64,000 nucleotides of DNA from contig CM043968.1 in assembly GCA_014529385.2 (NCBI GenBank), forward strand, positions 29,545,013-29,609,012. Reading direction: 5' to 3'. Under the pieces are notes generated by a model. It was not told where the DNA came from. It did no database searches and worked only from the letters and a program-made list of their open reading frames with translations. Positions within the stretch are counted from its first letter, which is position 1; every line of letters begins with the position of its first letter. This document shows, piece after piece, positions 12,370 through 22,950 of this stretch. Source of the DNA: Adiantum capillus-veneris. Its lineage: Eukaryota; Streptophyta; Polypodiopsida; Polypodiales; Pteridaceae. The position numbers were made by a program, and so were the translations under genes.

Positions 12370-13075
12370 GAGATTTTGAAAAACAAATCATAGAAGGTGA
12401 TCAAACTATATGATTGTTGCTGGGCACCTTGAACTGGGATTCTTCTTGCAGGTACACCTAATGAAAGGTCTATATGTGTTCCAGCAATTCTTCAAGAACT
12501 TCCGAACGTCGTTTTCTTTATCAGTATGCCCCTCTAATCTTCAACCCATTTCTTTGATGAGAATCAACACTGATGCTTTTGGGACTCTTAATGAAAAGAA
12601 AACAGGATGAAGAGAAAAGGAAGGGGGGCATGTAGTGGAGAGAGAATAAGGAGAAAAAATTTTAATCGAGCTTTTTGGGGGTTGAATTAGAGGTGGGGGT
12701 GGTGGTACAGGAGGCAATCAACGAGCTTGCCGCACGTCGTGATGTTATTGTGCAACTTGCGAGGCTAGGGTGAAGCCAGTGAGCATGGGGGTGAGGATGA
12801 GCATAGGTCACAAAGGAGGCATTCTCTCTCTCTCGCTCTGTCTCAAATGGGGGGGAAGCCAAGACGCTCATGCTGTTTTACTGCTGAATAGTGATCTGCA
12901 CAGGCCTTGTTGATTATCTTTCGCGATCCATGGCAGGCGGAGCCAGAGTTTTGCGGTGCTTTGTGTACAGAGAGTGGGGAATCTTGAGGTCCATGCGATG
13001 GTCGCGAGCGGAGCAGGCGAGGCGGACTGAGGTCTCCATGGCGGCTCGTCTTCGGAGGGCCATTTTACCTTTGAG
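12370..13075. other. No recognised gene; GC-richer patch near 12880-13065
   Basis: Short open frames on both strands have no recognisable motif. A short CT run (about 12822-12843) and a GC-rich patch (about 12900-13065) stand out against the AT-rich surroundings. The patch has no CpG-rich promoter-like structure that I can support. Confidence 0.4.
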
Positions 13076-13079
13076 CTTT

Positions 13080-13937
13080 TTATTCCAAGAGGAATCTTTT
13101 CTTTAAATTAATTAATGAAAACGTGAATAGACCCAGTACCTTTGTACGAGCTACCATGGAAGTATTAGAGCACTTTTTACTATCAATGTCTGACAATTTT
13201 ATCTGTTTTAGTGTAAAACGTTTATCCTGTGATAGTAGATGCTTTGATTGAAGTGCACAGGTTTTGCATTGTTCTACCACATCATGCGGAAAACTACAAA
13301 GCAGAGCTAAAGACTCAATCGTGAAAGGAGCACACTGATTCAGTATCTCAAAGTTCCAAATTTTGTTTTCAAGACGAATAGCATCAAGCTCAATTTTTCT
13401 GAAAGGGAGTAGTGGGATGACTTTGGAAAATTTCGTGGCATAGACCTTTTAATTTTTTGAAAAGAAGGGTCATCAGACAGGCCTAGGGCATCCTTTTCCT
13501 CTTGATCTAAGAGCTCTAGATCCAAAAGTGGGTTCACAATTTCTTGAGACTGCCTAATTGCAAGAGGAAGGATAGGGAGATTATTAATGAAATAAATCTT
13601 ATGAACTATGGTAGGTAGTGATGAGAAATAGAAGTGTAAATCAGAGGAGTCATGAGCATCAATAAAGCATAGTGATAATAGAAAATAGCTTAGTGCACTA
13701 ATTAGCTGTGCAGGATCTCTAGCAAGGGCTAAGAGTTTTAACCAATCATTAACTGAAGTTGTTTTTAATGTTGAAAGTTCTTGTTCTTGTATTGCCTTTT
13801 TCTCATAGTCCAGAAGACTTTTATGAAAATCAATTCCCTTGAAGCAAGAAAGCAGGCATTGTGTACCACTAGGAAGGATAGGAATCCTTTTATCATCGGA
13901 GTATCCAAAACGTGTGAGAGATACAATCCAGCCAACC
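13080..13937 (-). pseudogene. Exon-like minus-strand block, unrecognised protein
   Basis: From about 13937, just after CTTTAG (acceptor-like), the minus strand stays open as VGWIVSLTRFGYSDD, LPSGTQCLLSCFKGIDF, then LKLLALARDPAQLISAL and on to EEKDALGLSDDPSF. There is no stop for about 570 bases, although the frame has no ATG until 13537. Near 13400 the sense shifts frame and continues as LDAIRLENKIWNFEILNQCA and EQCKTCALQSKHLLSQDKRF to a stop near 13080. The long stop-free run and Leu-rich helical character suggest a real exon with one frameshift or a short intron. I do not recognise the family. Confidence 0.4.
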
Positions 13938-14020
13938 TAAAGAATGTTTAGAGAAATATTTATAAACTGTTTAGAATGAAAGCAAGTTCAATATATGGTA
14001 GTTGTCCGACCAAGGACAAA

Positions 14021-14816
14021 AGAGATTAAATTTCATATCCCCTCTTAGAGAACCATACATTGACACTTTACCTTAAAATAGACAGAAGATAAAAGAAAAT
14101 AGATAATAGACAAAAGAAAAATTTCTTTATTTAAAGCTGATACATCCACTTCTAGCACGAGACCGATTGAGCCTCAGAACTCATGAAAGAATAGATCTAT
14201 ACCTGCCATTATCCAACACAGATATCAAGTTAGAACTTGAACTACCCTTGATGGGAAGACATGTATCCAAACATTCCATTCTGTTTTTTATCACTGTCAC
14301 ATAGCCCTACACTCCCTCACTCTTCTTATATACATTAGGTGAAAGGTTTTTGGCCTTGCGATGGGACAATATTCGTTTAGTAATGATTTTGGAAGTTTTA
14401 GAGGGATGTATAGGCTGACATCCTTTGGGAAAGTCAAGTATATCAGTTGGACGAAGTTTCCCAAATGGTAAGTATTTGAAGCAGCTTTTCAAATTTGGGT
14501 TGCCATTGACCTGTTTCAACTCTTCCTTTTTCTGGGTTTTATTACGTTTGACATTCACTAGTTCTTCTTGAAGGATAATTTAGACAATGTGGATTATAGT
14601 TAGATGGGTGTGTGTGAGAGAGAGAGCTACTATCGATATATGGCATTATCTAAAAATGGTCGTAACACAATGATAATAAGACCGATAACACCAATCACCA
14701 TATATCGTCAATTATATATACACGATTACAAGCAAATCCATATAGTTGAGCTTATACTTCAGAAAGAGGAATTTCAGCCCTACGACATGCTCCATTTTTA
14801 ATCTTATCCCGACATG
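14021..14816 (-). repeat. Direct repeat copy B, with open basic tail frame
   Basis: Close match to 5911-6785 in the same orientation, about 8.1 kb apart. On the minus strand a frame at 14558-14307 is open for 83 codons and very basic: KRNKTQKKEELKQVNG, then KYLPFGKLRPTDILDFP, KTSKIITKRILSHRKAKN and a stop after SEGV. In copy A the same frame is broken. It could be the last exon and 3' UTR of a duplicated host gene. No TG...CA termini and no target duplication were found at the repeat ends, so an LTR interpretation is not supported. Confidence 0.8.
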
Positions 14817-16560
14817 GGGTTTAGTACCTGATAGAGTCTAGAATTTCGGGACGTGCTGGATCTATTCTTGAGAAATAAAGAGAGTTGTGAGCGAAATAGC
14901 AAAAGCATTTCATTCTTCAAATTTTCTCTATGCTTTGAAAGTGTTGTACCATTTTTCATTATGACTTTAGTTTAAATTTTTTGTTCGTTTTTGTTTCTTG
15001 TTTCTTTATAGCACATAGAAGTAGGGTAAGTAGAAATCCTCACCATCAAATTAAGCTGAAAAGTTAGGAAAAAAAATGTTGAAAACCATATTTTGAACAA
15101 AAAAACAATAACTTTGAAATTTTGAAAATTTGATGGTAGAGACCTAAAAGCCAAATCAAAACCAGAAAGAGGGTGTCAAAGAACCTCAGAAAACACATCA
15201 AAAGCAAACTAAGAAGTTTTAGCAAATTTTGTGGTTAAACATAGATCACGATCTATGTACCCTAGAGGCTATTTTTGCAAGAAAGTTTTCAATGAAACTT
15301 TGTATCAGTAGAACGTTGCTCTAAGAAAATTTGGTTGCAAGAAAATTTCAAAAAACACATCAAAATTGGTTGATAGGGAAAAAGTCCTAGGTTCAAGTGT
15401 TTCGTACACAAATTTGCACATATCTTGAGATTTGGAGATCCAAATCACAAAAGACCAAGTGAACCAGTCAGAAAAATTTGGTATTTAGCAACTATGCCAA
15501 TTGCACATTCATCTGCGGTGGAACATGGATCGCGATCCATATACTTTTCTCAAATTTTTGAGCCACAATCTAACCACTTTGGTCCTAATCCCAAAGTTTC
15601 ATCTTATTTAGATATCAAAATCCAAGTCAAAATCCCAAAATTATCCCAATACTCTCATAAAGCGTAAAAAATGACATGCTTTCCAATTCAAAGGTCAAAA
15701 CCCAAAGAATTTGATACCATAGCATCTAGTAATCATGCTGATCTTAATGGTACCAAGAAAACCTAATTTGTCCTCCAAACATGGATCGTGATCCATGTCC
15801 CATGATGATAGCTTGACGTAAAAGTTTTTCAAATTGTAGTGCATATATAAGGAAGTATATCCCCAAGTCCAAGTTTGAAAACAAAAAATCTGGGTGAAAA
15901 GGCATCAAAATAGAAGACATGAATTCAAAATTATAGATGAAACCTAGGGTTTGACATTTGACCTATGAAAATGATTCTAAATTCAAAATTATTTGAGATT
16001 GACATAAAGTGTAACAAGATTTCTAGAGATCAAGTCCAAACGTGGTGGAACATGGATCGTGATCCATGTCTCCCAGCCTCAAAAATTACTGAAAATCGGT
16101 ACGGAGCCATAGATGACCTAATCTAGCTACTATCAAAACTCGTAGTCAAAATGTAAAAGATAGTCATGGATTGCGATCTATATACCTCTTCATAATGGGG
16201 ATATCTAACTTGATGAGCCTACAGGTATACTTGAGTACATCTTATATCGCTAAAAATACCCTCTAGAGAACAAGATACAAGAAAAAGTTCCTATGTCTTG
16301 GTCTTGAGACTAATTTGAGTGTTGTTTCAAGTCCATTTCACCAAAATTCATCTGACTTCTGCTACACAACTCCAAATTGGGCTAGGTAAAGCCCAAATTT
16401 GATAGGTTTTCTAATTTCAAACTTTTAGGGTACCCAAAACCAGTTTCCATAGAACAAAGGGTCACAAAGGCCCAACTTTTAAAGGACATGACCAGGGACA
16501 AAAAGAGATAAGTTGTACTAAGCCAAGTTGGGCTTGTCAAAGACTATCTTGAGAGTATTC
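14817..16560. other. Non-coding AT-rich region carrying GATC palindromes
   Basis: No gene seen. Five copies of a near-palindromic word occur at 15241-15256, 15525-15540, 15780-15797, 16051-16068 and 16166-16181. The best is ATGGATCGCGATCCAT, a perfect 16-base palindrome. Spacing is about 284, 255, 271 and 115 bases, so the region may be a very diverged tandem repeat with a conserved core. Confidence 0.6.
15525..15540. repeat. Perfect 16-bp palindrome of the dispersed set
   Basis: ATGGATCGCGATCCAT reads the same on both strands. The related copies keep the arms (A)TGGATC / GATCCA(T) and vary in the two central bases (GC, GT, AC) or carry TAGATC arms. Confidence 0.9.
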
Positions 16561-16574
16561 AATGAGCCTTAACC

Positions 16575-17332
16575 ATGAAAAATCATCCACCACCAAGGGT
16601 TTCTACTCAACATAGAGATATGCAAACTGCAAAAAATATTACAAGACCTTCGATAGTGGGCTTGAGAGAAATCGTGAAACATACAATACCACACCTCAAG
16701 GCATGGCTCATGGATCTTTTCCAAGTGAAAATACACCTCATTTTAAGAATCACACCAGCCATTATATTCCTCAACTCATGCATGTGCCTAGAAATACGAT
16801 AGAAAAAATTAATAAAGACCTAGAGGAGAAGCATGTCGATCAACTCAATGTGAGACTCATCAAAACCAATGTATCCATGAGAGTTATAATGGATTATGCT
16901 CATGAGGGCTTGTATAGGTTCAAAAACAGGGATCATTATAACTTCTACAAGTGTATAAAATCCAATGCTAGAGAGTTGACAGACCATAAGGACCTCTATG
17001 CATTCACATACATAGATGCCCAAGGAGTGCAAGTTTTGATGGTAGATAAGTATGGACGAGAGTAAAAACTTGTTGATACAATTGGCCTAGAAAGATATAC
17101 ATACAAGGGTACTCCAATCACTGAATACTTTCAGCCAAGCATGAATGCACTAGTGAATTTTGAGACCAAAACACAAGAGTTGAGACTCAATCTATGGGAA
17201 GAATGGGATTCAACGAGTATCTTGAATATAATGCACCAAGATTTTCTTGAGTGTGTTTGTTTTGTGAGATTTCAATTTAGAGCTTTTCTACTTTTGAGCT
17301 TGTTTGGACTTTCCTTTCTCCATTTTTGCTAA
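16575..17332 (+). CDS. Unrecognised ORF pair (possible gag-like remnant)
   Basis: The frame at 16703-17065 encodes 120 residues (MAHGSFPSENTPHFKNHTSH, later LYRFKNRDHYNFYKCIKSNA and DLYAFTYIDAQGVQVLMVDK). After a stop the sense may continue to about 17260 (YKGTPITEYFQPSMNALVNF, NLWEEWDSTSIL). An overlapping frame starts at 16575. No zinc knuckle, catalytic motif, signal peptide or membrane segment is visible in the main frame. Composition is protein-like (Tyr, Asp, Lys balanced), so this may be an unrecognised retroelement gag or a host gene piece. Function unknown. Confidence 0.3.
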
Positions 17333-17339
17333 AACATGG

Positions 17340-19120
17340 TTAGTTCGTGAAAAAACACTATGAAAATATCTAAGTTTTTTATTGTATCCAAGGTAAATCT
17401 TGTTCTTAAGAATCCTCAAAAGGTTTCATCATAAGCTCTAAGTTGTTAGTTTTCAAGTTAAAAGCTGCTCTGAACTTTTACTTGTATGGAATTTTCTTCA
17501 TATTAGACACAAAAAAACATTCTCTTGCATTTGTGACCTCTATGCTTCTTTATCATCCCCTCTGTGCTAAAGAGGTTTCACAATCATTTTATGTGGCATG
17601 TCTATTAATTGAAATCACTCCAAAAGGAGAGCATGGGGGATTCCCTAGCAGTTGTAGGGAGATGCCATCTGTGTGCACCAAAATTGTCTTTCTCACCCCT
17701 ATATACAATACCCTCCTTTGTAAAATCTATATTCTTTGCCTTATAAAACCCATCTATTGTATACTCACGCGATACCATATGTTAACCTTTAGCTAATAGA
17801 CCAAGAAGGAGAGTCTTCTTAACAAGTTTCTAGCTTATGAACATCTAGCTTTAAAGAGGGAGTGAGGGCATACGATCGTCATAGAATGGGGAAGTCCTAA
17901 GTTCTATCAAGGTTTTTCCAAAGAAGACTTATCATGTTTACTTATAAAAAAACCGTTTTGGACGGTTTCAAGAGGGTAGGAATGCTCTAGGTAAGATGCG
18001 GTTGTGATTTGCTAGAGTAGGGGTCATTCATGTGCAAATTACTTGAGTAAAATTATTCTTGTTGCTTGTTTGTATGATGTATTTCTCACTACAAATTTGG
18101 CAAAATTTTTCTTACAATAATAATTAAGCGAGTGAGAGACATAGGTAAGGGGGAATATAACAACCAATGGGGAAGGCAAGGCAACCCTAGAGGGTTTCCA
18201 AGGGAGTTCTTTTGTGATACACAAATTCCTCTCAAATGGTTATCCATATCATGATTGTTTCTCTCCAAGGGATCTAAGAAGCTTGTGTCCTAGCTGTGTC
18301 TCACATGCATGATTAAGATGACACACTTTTGGAGATTTTTTTTTAATTTACAAACCTTGCTAAGACAAATCATTCGAAGTACCTATATGATATCACTTTT
18401 CAAAATTTTTATCCAATGAAAATCGATATATTTTGGGTGGTAGTTGCATGTGCATAATAGACCTAATAAAATGAGTATTAATACACCAAAAGCCAATAAT
18501 TAAAGATAAAAGGGCTTGGGAAAATGACTTTATGGAGCCAACTTTTCTTTGGTATATGAGAGGGCTTAGGAAAATGATTTTATAGAGACGACTTAGGATA
18601 TGACTTTGCTTTGGTGTATGATAGATCTTAGGAAAATGATTATATGGAGTTGACTCCTTTATGATGAGAATTAAAAAACCATGTATGAAAAAGTGAATTC
18701 TACATAGTTTTCAGGTCTTTAACTAAAAATCTTTGAAATTTGAGCCTCAAATCGTTCTTGCAAAAAATTGAGGTGGCCTTTATTTTAATTTGAATAAGTT
18801 TTGCATAACATGAACCTACCTTTTCCCAAGAGCTCTCGTATGCTAGTGTCATTGGGCATTGACCCTAGCTCTGGTATTGTAGTGCCCTCAAAGGCATTGA
18901 CACAAGCTCAAAAAGTGTCATACCATACTCTTGGGCTACTCTTCTTACTTGGGAAGTTTTAGGGTCTAGGCATGCTCTCATCTATAAAAACCTACATGCC
19001 AATGCACATGCCTTATAGCTCCTCCACATCTGTGTTTGTTAGGAGTTATCAAGAAGGCTTGCAATGAACTAATGAAGACAGTTATCGAGAGTCGTGTCCA
19101 TGTGTACAACACCTTGATGG
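17340..19120. other. No recognised gene; imperfect triple repeat at 18505-18660
   Basis: AT-rich sequence. Around 18509, 18562 and 18625 a segment like GGGCTTAGGAAAATGATTTTATGGAG recurs three times with decay, separated by TTTGCTTTGGTRTATGA. Nothing else supportable. Confidence 0.5.
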
Positions 19121-19145
19121 TTTTGTACATGGTATCACGTTGGGT
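18985..19145 (+). promoter_or_regulatory. Possible LTR end with TATA box and initiator-Met primer site
   Basis: CTATAAAAAC near 18982 resembles a TATA box. At about 19130 the bases TGGTATCA occur, the first 8 of the usual TGGTATCAGAGC primer site of plant LTR elements, but the following bases diverge (CGTTGG). No matching second LTR was found downstream, so this is at most an eroded copia-type 5' end. Confidence 0.25.
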
Positions 19146-19395
19146 TCGACATGGAAGCGTTGACAGGCCCTTGCCTACCTAGGACTATTACCTTGAACTA
19201 GATGGATGGGTGCAAACCCAAGCCGGTAGTGAAAATGAAGCCGCCTCTGGCCTCTCACCCTTTCTCTACTCGGCAAGCGAGCATCGCTGTGTTCTTTCTG
19301 CCATCAACATAGATTCAAGAAGAAGCCTCTGGACCATCACAACAAGATCATGTAGGAAAAATGAAGTCTTTTTCAGTGTTTTTCATACAATGCAT

Positions 19396-19550
19396 AACAT
19401 CATGAGCTTCTTTTCGAGAGGCACCGCATACCTAGCTAGGTACGATTGGGGGCAGGGGACCACCGGCCCCCCCACCGGGCCAGCGGTCCCCTACCCCCAA
19501 TCATACCTAGCTAGGTGTGCGATGCCTCTCTCACAAAATCTCATGATGTT
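19396..19550. repeat. 155-bp imperfect inverted repeat (hairpin)
   Basis: Two arms of about 74 bases flank a 7-base loop at 19470-19476. The inner 50-base arms (from GGCACCGCATACCTAGCTAG on the left) differ at only about six positions, all transitions. The arm contains GATTGGGGGCAGGGGACCAC, so the centre is much more GC-rich than its surroundings. The outer parts (AACATCATGAG / CTCATGATGTT) also match. It could be a foldback MITE or a small-RNA precursor. No target duplication seen. Confidence 0.85.
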
Positions 19551-19559
19551 GAGGTAAGT

Positions 19560-20760
19560 CACAATGTGTGTCCAAAACTTCTTGTGCATGCGATGGGCAA
19601 GCCCAAAACCACAAAGCCTCTGACCGAGGCAATGGGCAAGCCACTACCCTAATTTGCCTGGCCTTTGAACCTCATAATGGACAAGCCCTAGATCAATCAG
19701 CACTCGCCCCTGACCTATGAGAAGATGAGCAAGCCACATAACTCCCGAAACCTGCCTCTGACCCTGCTGGGCAAGCAAAATCACCTAATGCAGCAGACCT
19801 CCTGCATGACAATCGAGAAAGCTTTCAAACTCATTGCAGTTGACCTGCAAGCCAAGAAGCCTCTAACCCAAATGACAAAGGGAAGCTCTCACACAAGCTG
19901 GTGTTGCCTCTTCTATCTCTCTTAAACAATTGCGAGCAACCACGCCTATGCTAGCAGCTCCATTGTTTTCTCTAACCTCTTCATCAAGAGTACCCTCGTC
20001 AATTTCTATCAAATCCCTCCACCTTGGCAGCCATTCCTCTCCAGCAATGCCATGATGTCACCTTGCTAGAACCCCTGCATCATCTACCAGATCCTCTTCT
20101 TTTCCCAAAGAGTCAACACCATCGTTGGCAACCTCGGAATCGACCATATTAACCTCTTCATCCACTAAAATCTTGCCATCTTCAATCAAACCTCTCCACC
20201 TTGTGGGTAGCAATTGCACACCACCAGTGCTGTCCTCTTCACGACAACCTTGTCAGGCTACTGTGGAACCCTCTCACCCTCACCCTCAAGCAATCCTTGC
20301 AACAACCACACTCAATACCTTAGCCTCAACTTGGTTCCCTGAGCATCCACCTCTATCCTATATCTTCGTTGGCAACATACCCATTCCCTTGCTGCCTCAC
20401 CCTAACCTCACCTCCAGATTCCCTCCCATGCAAGGCAAACCCTAGCCCCACCGCACTTGTGGGAACATCTGGGTGTTGGAAAGCCTTCTCCTTGCTACTC
20501 TGAGAGCAACACCCACATGCTTCCTCCTTCACTGCATCCTCTCACTTGAGGGGGAGAAATGTAGCAGATCAAGTTGGATCATCCAAAGCAACTGTTGGGC
20601 CACATTCAAACCATTTCCGCAATCGAATCAGTGGAAAGAGAATTACCTCTTTCATCTCCTTAACTTGGGAGGGGCCTTCGTCTGGTCATCATTGCAGGTG
20701 ACCATCTTCCAACCCTGACCTGTGTGCATGAGAGTGCCAAGCTGAAATCCCCTTGAAGTT
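19560..20760. other. No recognised gene; CT-rich open frames
   Basis: Several plus-strand open frames (19725-19925, 20125-20445, 20473-20718) are Ser/Pro/Thr/Leu-rich and show no domain I recognise. They could be eroded transposon internal sequence next to the primer-site-like word at 19130. Two dispersed words on the pattern GGGCAAGCC recur at 19600-19750. Confidence 0.35.
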
Positions 20761-20766
20761 CTGCTA

Positions 20767-20813
20767 GAGCTTGCTACTCGTCTGTGTTGCACACACAGAC
20801 AGGTTGCGAGCTC
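20767..20813 (-). repeat. Imperfect hairpin downstream of Helitron coding region
   Basis: Core GTCTGTGT-TGCAC-ACACAGAC has perfect 8-base arms and a 5-base loop. Outer bases extend the arms to 21 with about 4 mismatches. It lies about 140 bases past the last Helitron coding block in the sense of that element, where a 3' subterminal hairpin would be expected. No CTRR end could be assigned. Confidence 0.4.
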
Positions 20814-20947
20814 TTGCACGACTTACTCACCTCAGAGAAACATTCTACGTTAGGTTATTTTTTCAGGGTGAAATGCTCAAACATGGAAAGGTTTTGGAAG
20901 GTTTAATGTAGAAACAAGGTGAGAACTCACAGTGGCCTGCAGAAAGG

Positions 20948-21640
20948 CTAGGCTTTCGCGATGGAGAGGTATGTGGCTGAGTGGTCGGTGCCACACATGG
21001 TTTGTGACAGGTCAGTGCTAATCCATATGTGGTCGAGTGTAGAGCTGTGTATTGTGGTTGGATGGTGTATCAATTGATGGAGTCCATACTGGTGCATGAG
21101 AGTGGATAGGGTTTTGTATGTGCTGGGTTGATCAAGTGCTTCAATGTTGAAATCTTCCATTATGATCAGTGGCCGCATGGTGCTCGTTGAATCAAGGAGG
21201 CTAGAGATGCTCTCTAGGAACGTTGGGAGCGATGACTTTGGTGCCCTGTAGAGCGAGACGACTGTCGCCACGCGCTAGTTTGTGCAATGGAAAGTTGCAC
21301 GAACTGTTTCAAGAGTGTGGTTTATGCATTTGTGTGTTTTGCGTGGGTATTAGGTTGCTTTTATGGAGAATTGACACGCCGTGTAGTTGTGTTGAGGATA
21401 TGCTCTGGAATCCTGGAATGGTCATCGCATGTAGTCGAGTCTCTTGGAGGCAAAGCATGTCAGAGGCCATTAGACTTGTGTCATGGATGATATCATCTGC
21501 ATGCTTTCTAAGGGAGACGACGTTCAGTGATTGCACAATGTAATGTGTATCTTGGTAGAGATGTAATTGCTTTTGGATGGGAGAATAAGTTGCTTCTGTT
21601 CTCAATCTATGGGGCTCTTCAAGGACACTTGGGTCGACAC
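20948..21640 (-). pseudogene. Helitron C-terminal endonuclease (EEP) domain
   Basis: Directly after the helicase, in the same frame as 21983-21309, come YIVQSLNVVSLRKHADDI, DMLCLQETRLHA (catalytic Glu) and IPGFQSISSTQLHGVSILHK. After a frameshift, 21271-20948 supplies the rest: SLYRAPKS, RPLIIMEDFNIEALDQPS, SSTLDHIWIS and CGTDHSATYLSI. The family normally has GDFN; here it is EDFN. The terminal DH pair is present. This is the apurinic-like nuclease also found in LINEs, but fusion in frame behind a PIF1 helicase identifies it as Helitron-encoded. It is inactive by frameshift and perhaps by the Gly-to-Glu change. Confidence 0.8.
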
Positions 21641-21699
21641 GGACATTGTTGGGGAGTAGGTTGTCTATCAAATACAGATTTGCAGTGTCACGAATGCGT

Positions 21700-22950
21700 G
21701 CGAGAGTAGTGTAGGTCAGTCCATGAGATCTAATTCCTCTGGGGCTAAAAGCCAATGTGTTGAGTGTAAGCCCTTGTGATCGATGAATTGTGCGTGCTGC
21801 AGCAGGCTGAATCGGGAATTGCTTGCGTGTGAGGGTGTTGAGGTGGTTTTTGACAATTTGGAATTCACGTGCGATGCAAAGAATTGGTGTCCAACCAGCT
21901 GATGTGAGTGGTGTGTGGAGGTGGGCGTGTTCATATCTTTGTTTTCGTCCTATATTGGGATTGGTGAAATGATCGAGAGACATGTTGTGCTAGACATTGT
22001 AGTGCAGAGCTTGTAAATGCCTTCTGCACCATTGACGAGGCCATCGGCAATGTCTAGATTTTCGGCACATAACTCTATCACCAGGCCAGGCTTCAAGCAC
22101 AATGTTGCTTGGAGCCCTGCAGTTTTCTTGGCATCCAATGGTATTGCTATTGTTTTGCTACAAGTATTGGCATGCTTGTCAATTGCTTTGAATATGTGTG
22201 GCTCACCGGGCAACTGTGCGAAGACCTTTTCGTTGTGCTCGTCCTTTGCTTTGTTAGAGTAGAATAGGTGCGATATGGTTATGTCAGCAGGCAACGCCCT
22301 GTGGAAGGAGTTGTTAATGTATGCAATATCGTTGCTAGTGTGTGAACCAATTCTCATTCGATTGAGCACCTCTATAAACTGTTGATCAGTTTGTCTCATG
22401 GTAATCGTTAGTTCGTAGCACTTAGGGAGTTCGCGCCAGTATGAAGGTGCGACTGCCTCAAGTAGATGTCGCTTGCTTGTGAATATCCAAGAGTCTTTGA
22501 CTGGGCTAGCTTGGCAAAGGTCACCACAAAGTATGACGTCAAGGCCACCAAAAGGCTGGTCGTGTTTTCTCTTGATGGCACGAAGACGTGAGTCGGCCAA
22601 AGAGAAGACACTTGACCCTATCAAGGAGACTTCATCGAACACTACAAGCTCCAAATCTCGATAAAGTAAGGATAATGCATCTAGCTTTTCTTCTCCAAGG
22701 CTTGTGTGTGTGGTAGTTATCAAAGGCAAATATAAAGCTGAGTGTATAGTTGTACCACCAATGTTGAACGCTGCCTTCCCTGTATTGCCATTAATAGCGC
22801 CTTGGGAAAGTCAGCATTGTGACCTGACTTGTGCGTGTAGAATCAAATGAGGGCTTCAACCAACAGAAGCAACGTGAACGTTTTTTCAGTCCATGCTCCA
22901 CCTGTGAGGAAGAGATGTATCTTTTCCGATGGCGCTATGCGTTTTCTGAG
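21700..22950 (-). pseudogene. Helitron PIF1-like helicase domain, broken
   Basis: The domain starts at about 22950 with KKLNPQQQLILDNI and the Walker A region FLTGGAWTEKTF, where the family has GGAGTGKT; two of the key small residues are replaced. A stop (TGA near 22840) and frame change follow. A piece reading NGNTGKAAFNIGGTTIHSAL at 22790-22735 restores the sense, which continues in 22729-21950: LVVFDEVSLIG (Walker B), LDVILCGDLCQASPV (motif III) and LTITMRQTDQQF (motif IV). Frame 21983-21309 carries motif VI, AAARTIHRSQGLTLNTLAF. In Helitrons this domain unwinds DNA during rolling-circle transposition. Walker A loss plus the breaks make it non-functional. Confidence 0.85.

Noticed and set aside
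5911..14816. The 0.8-kb direct repeats as LTRs of one large element
   Set aside because: No TG...CA ends, no target duplication, no primer site, and the interior holds minus-strand exon-like blocks and Penelope-like pieces rather than gag-pol.
15241..16181. Palindromic repeats as a CRISPR array
   Set aside because: Spacing is irregular (115-284 bases), flanks look related and the genome is eukaryotic; no cas genes.
19130..20760. Full copia element starting at the TGGTATCA word
   Set aside because: Only eight bases match, no second LTR and no pol motifs were found.
20948..21640. Endonuclease piece as an independent LINE fragment
   Set aside because: It continues in frame from helicase motif VI and no RT follows it.
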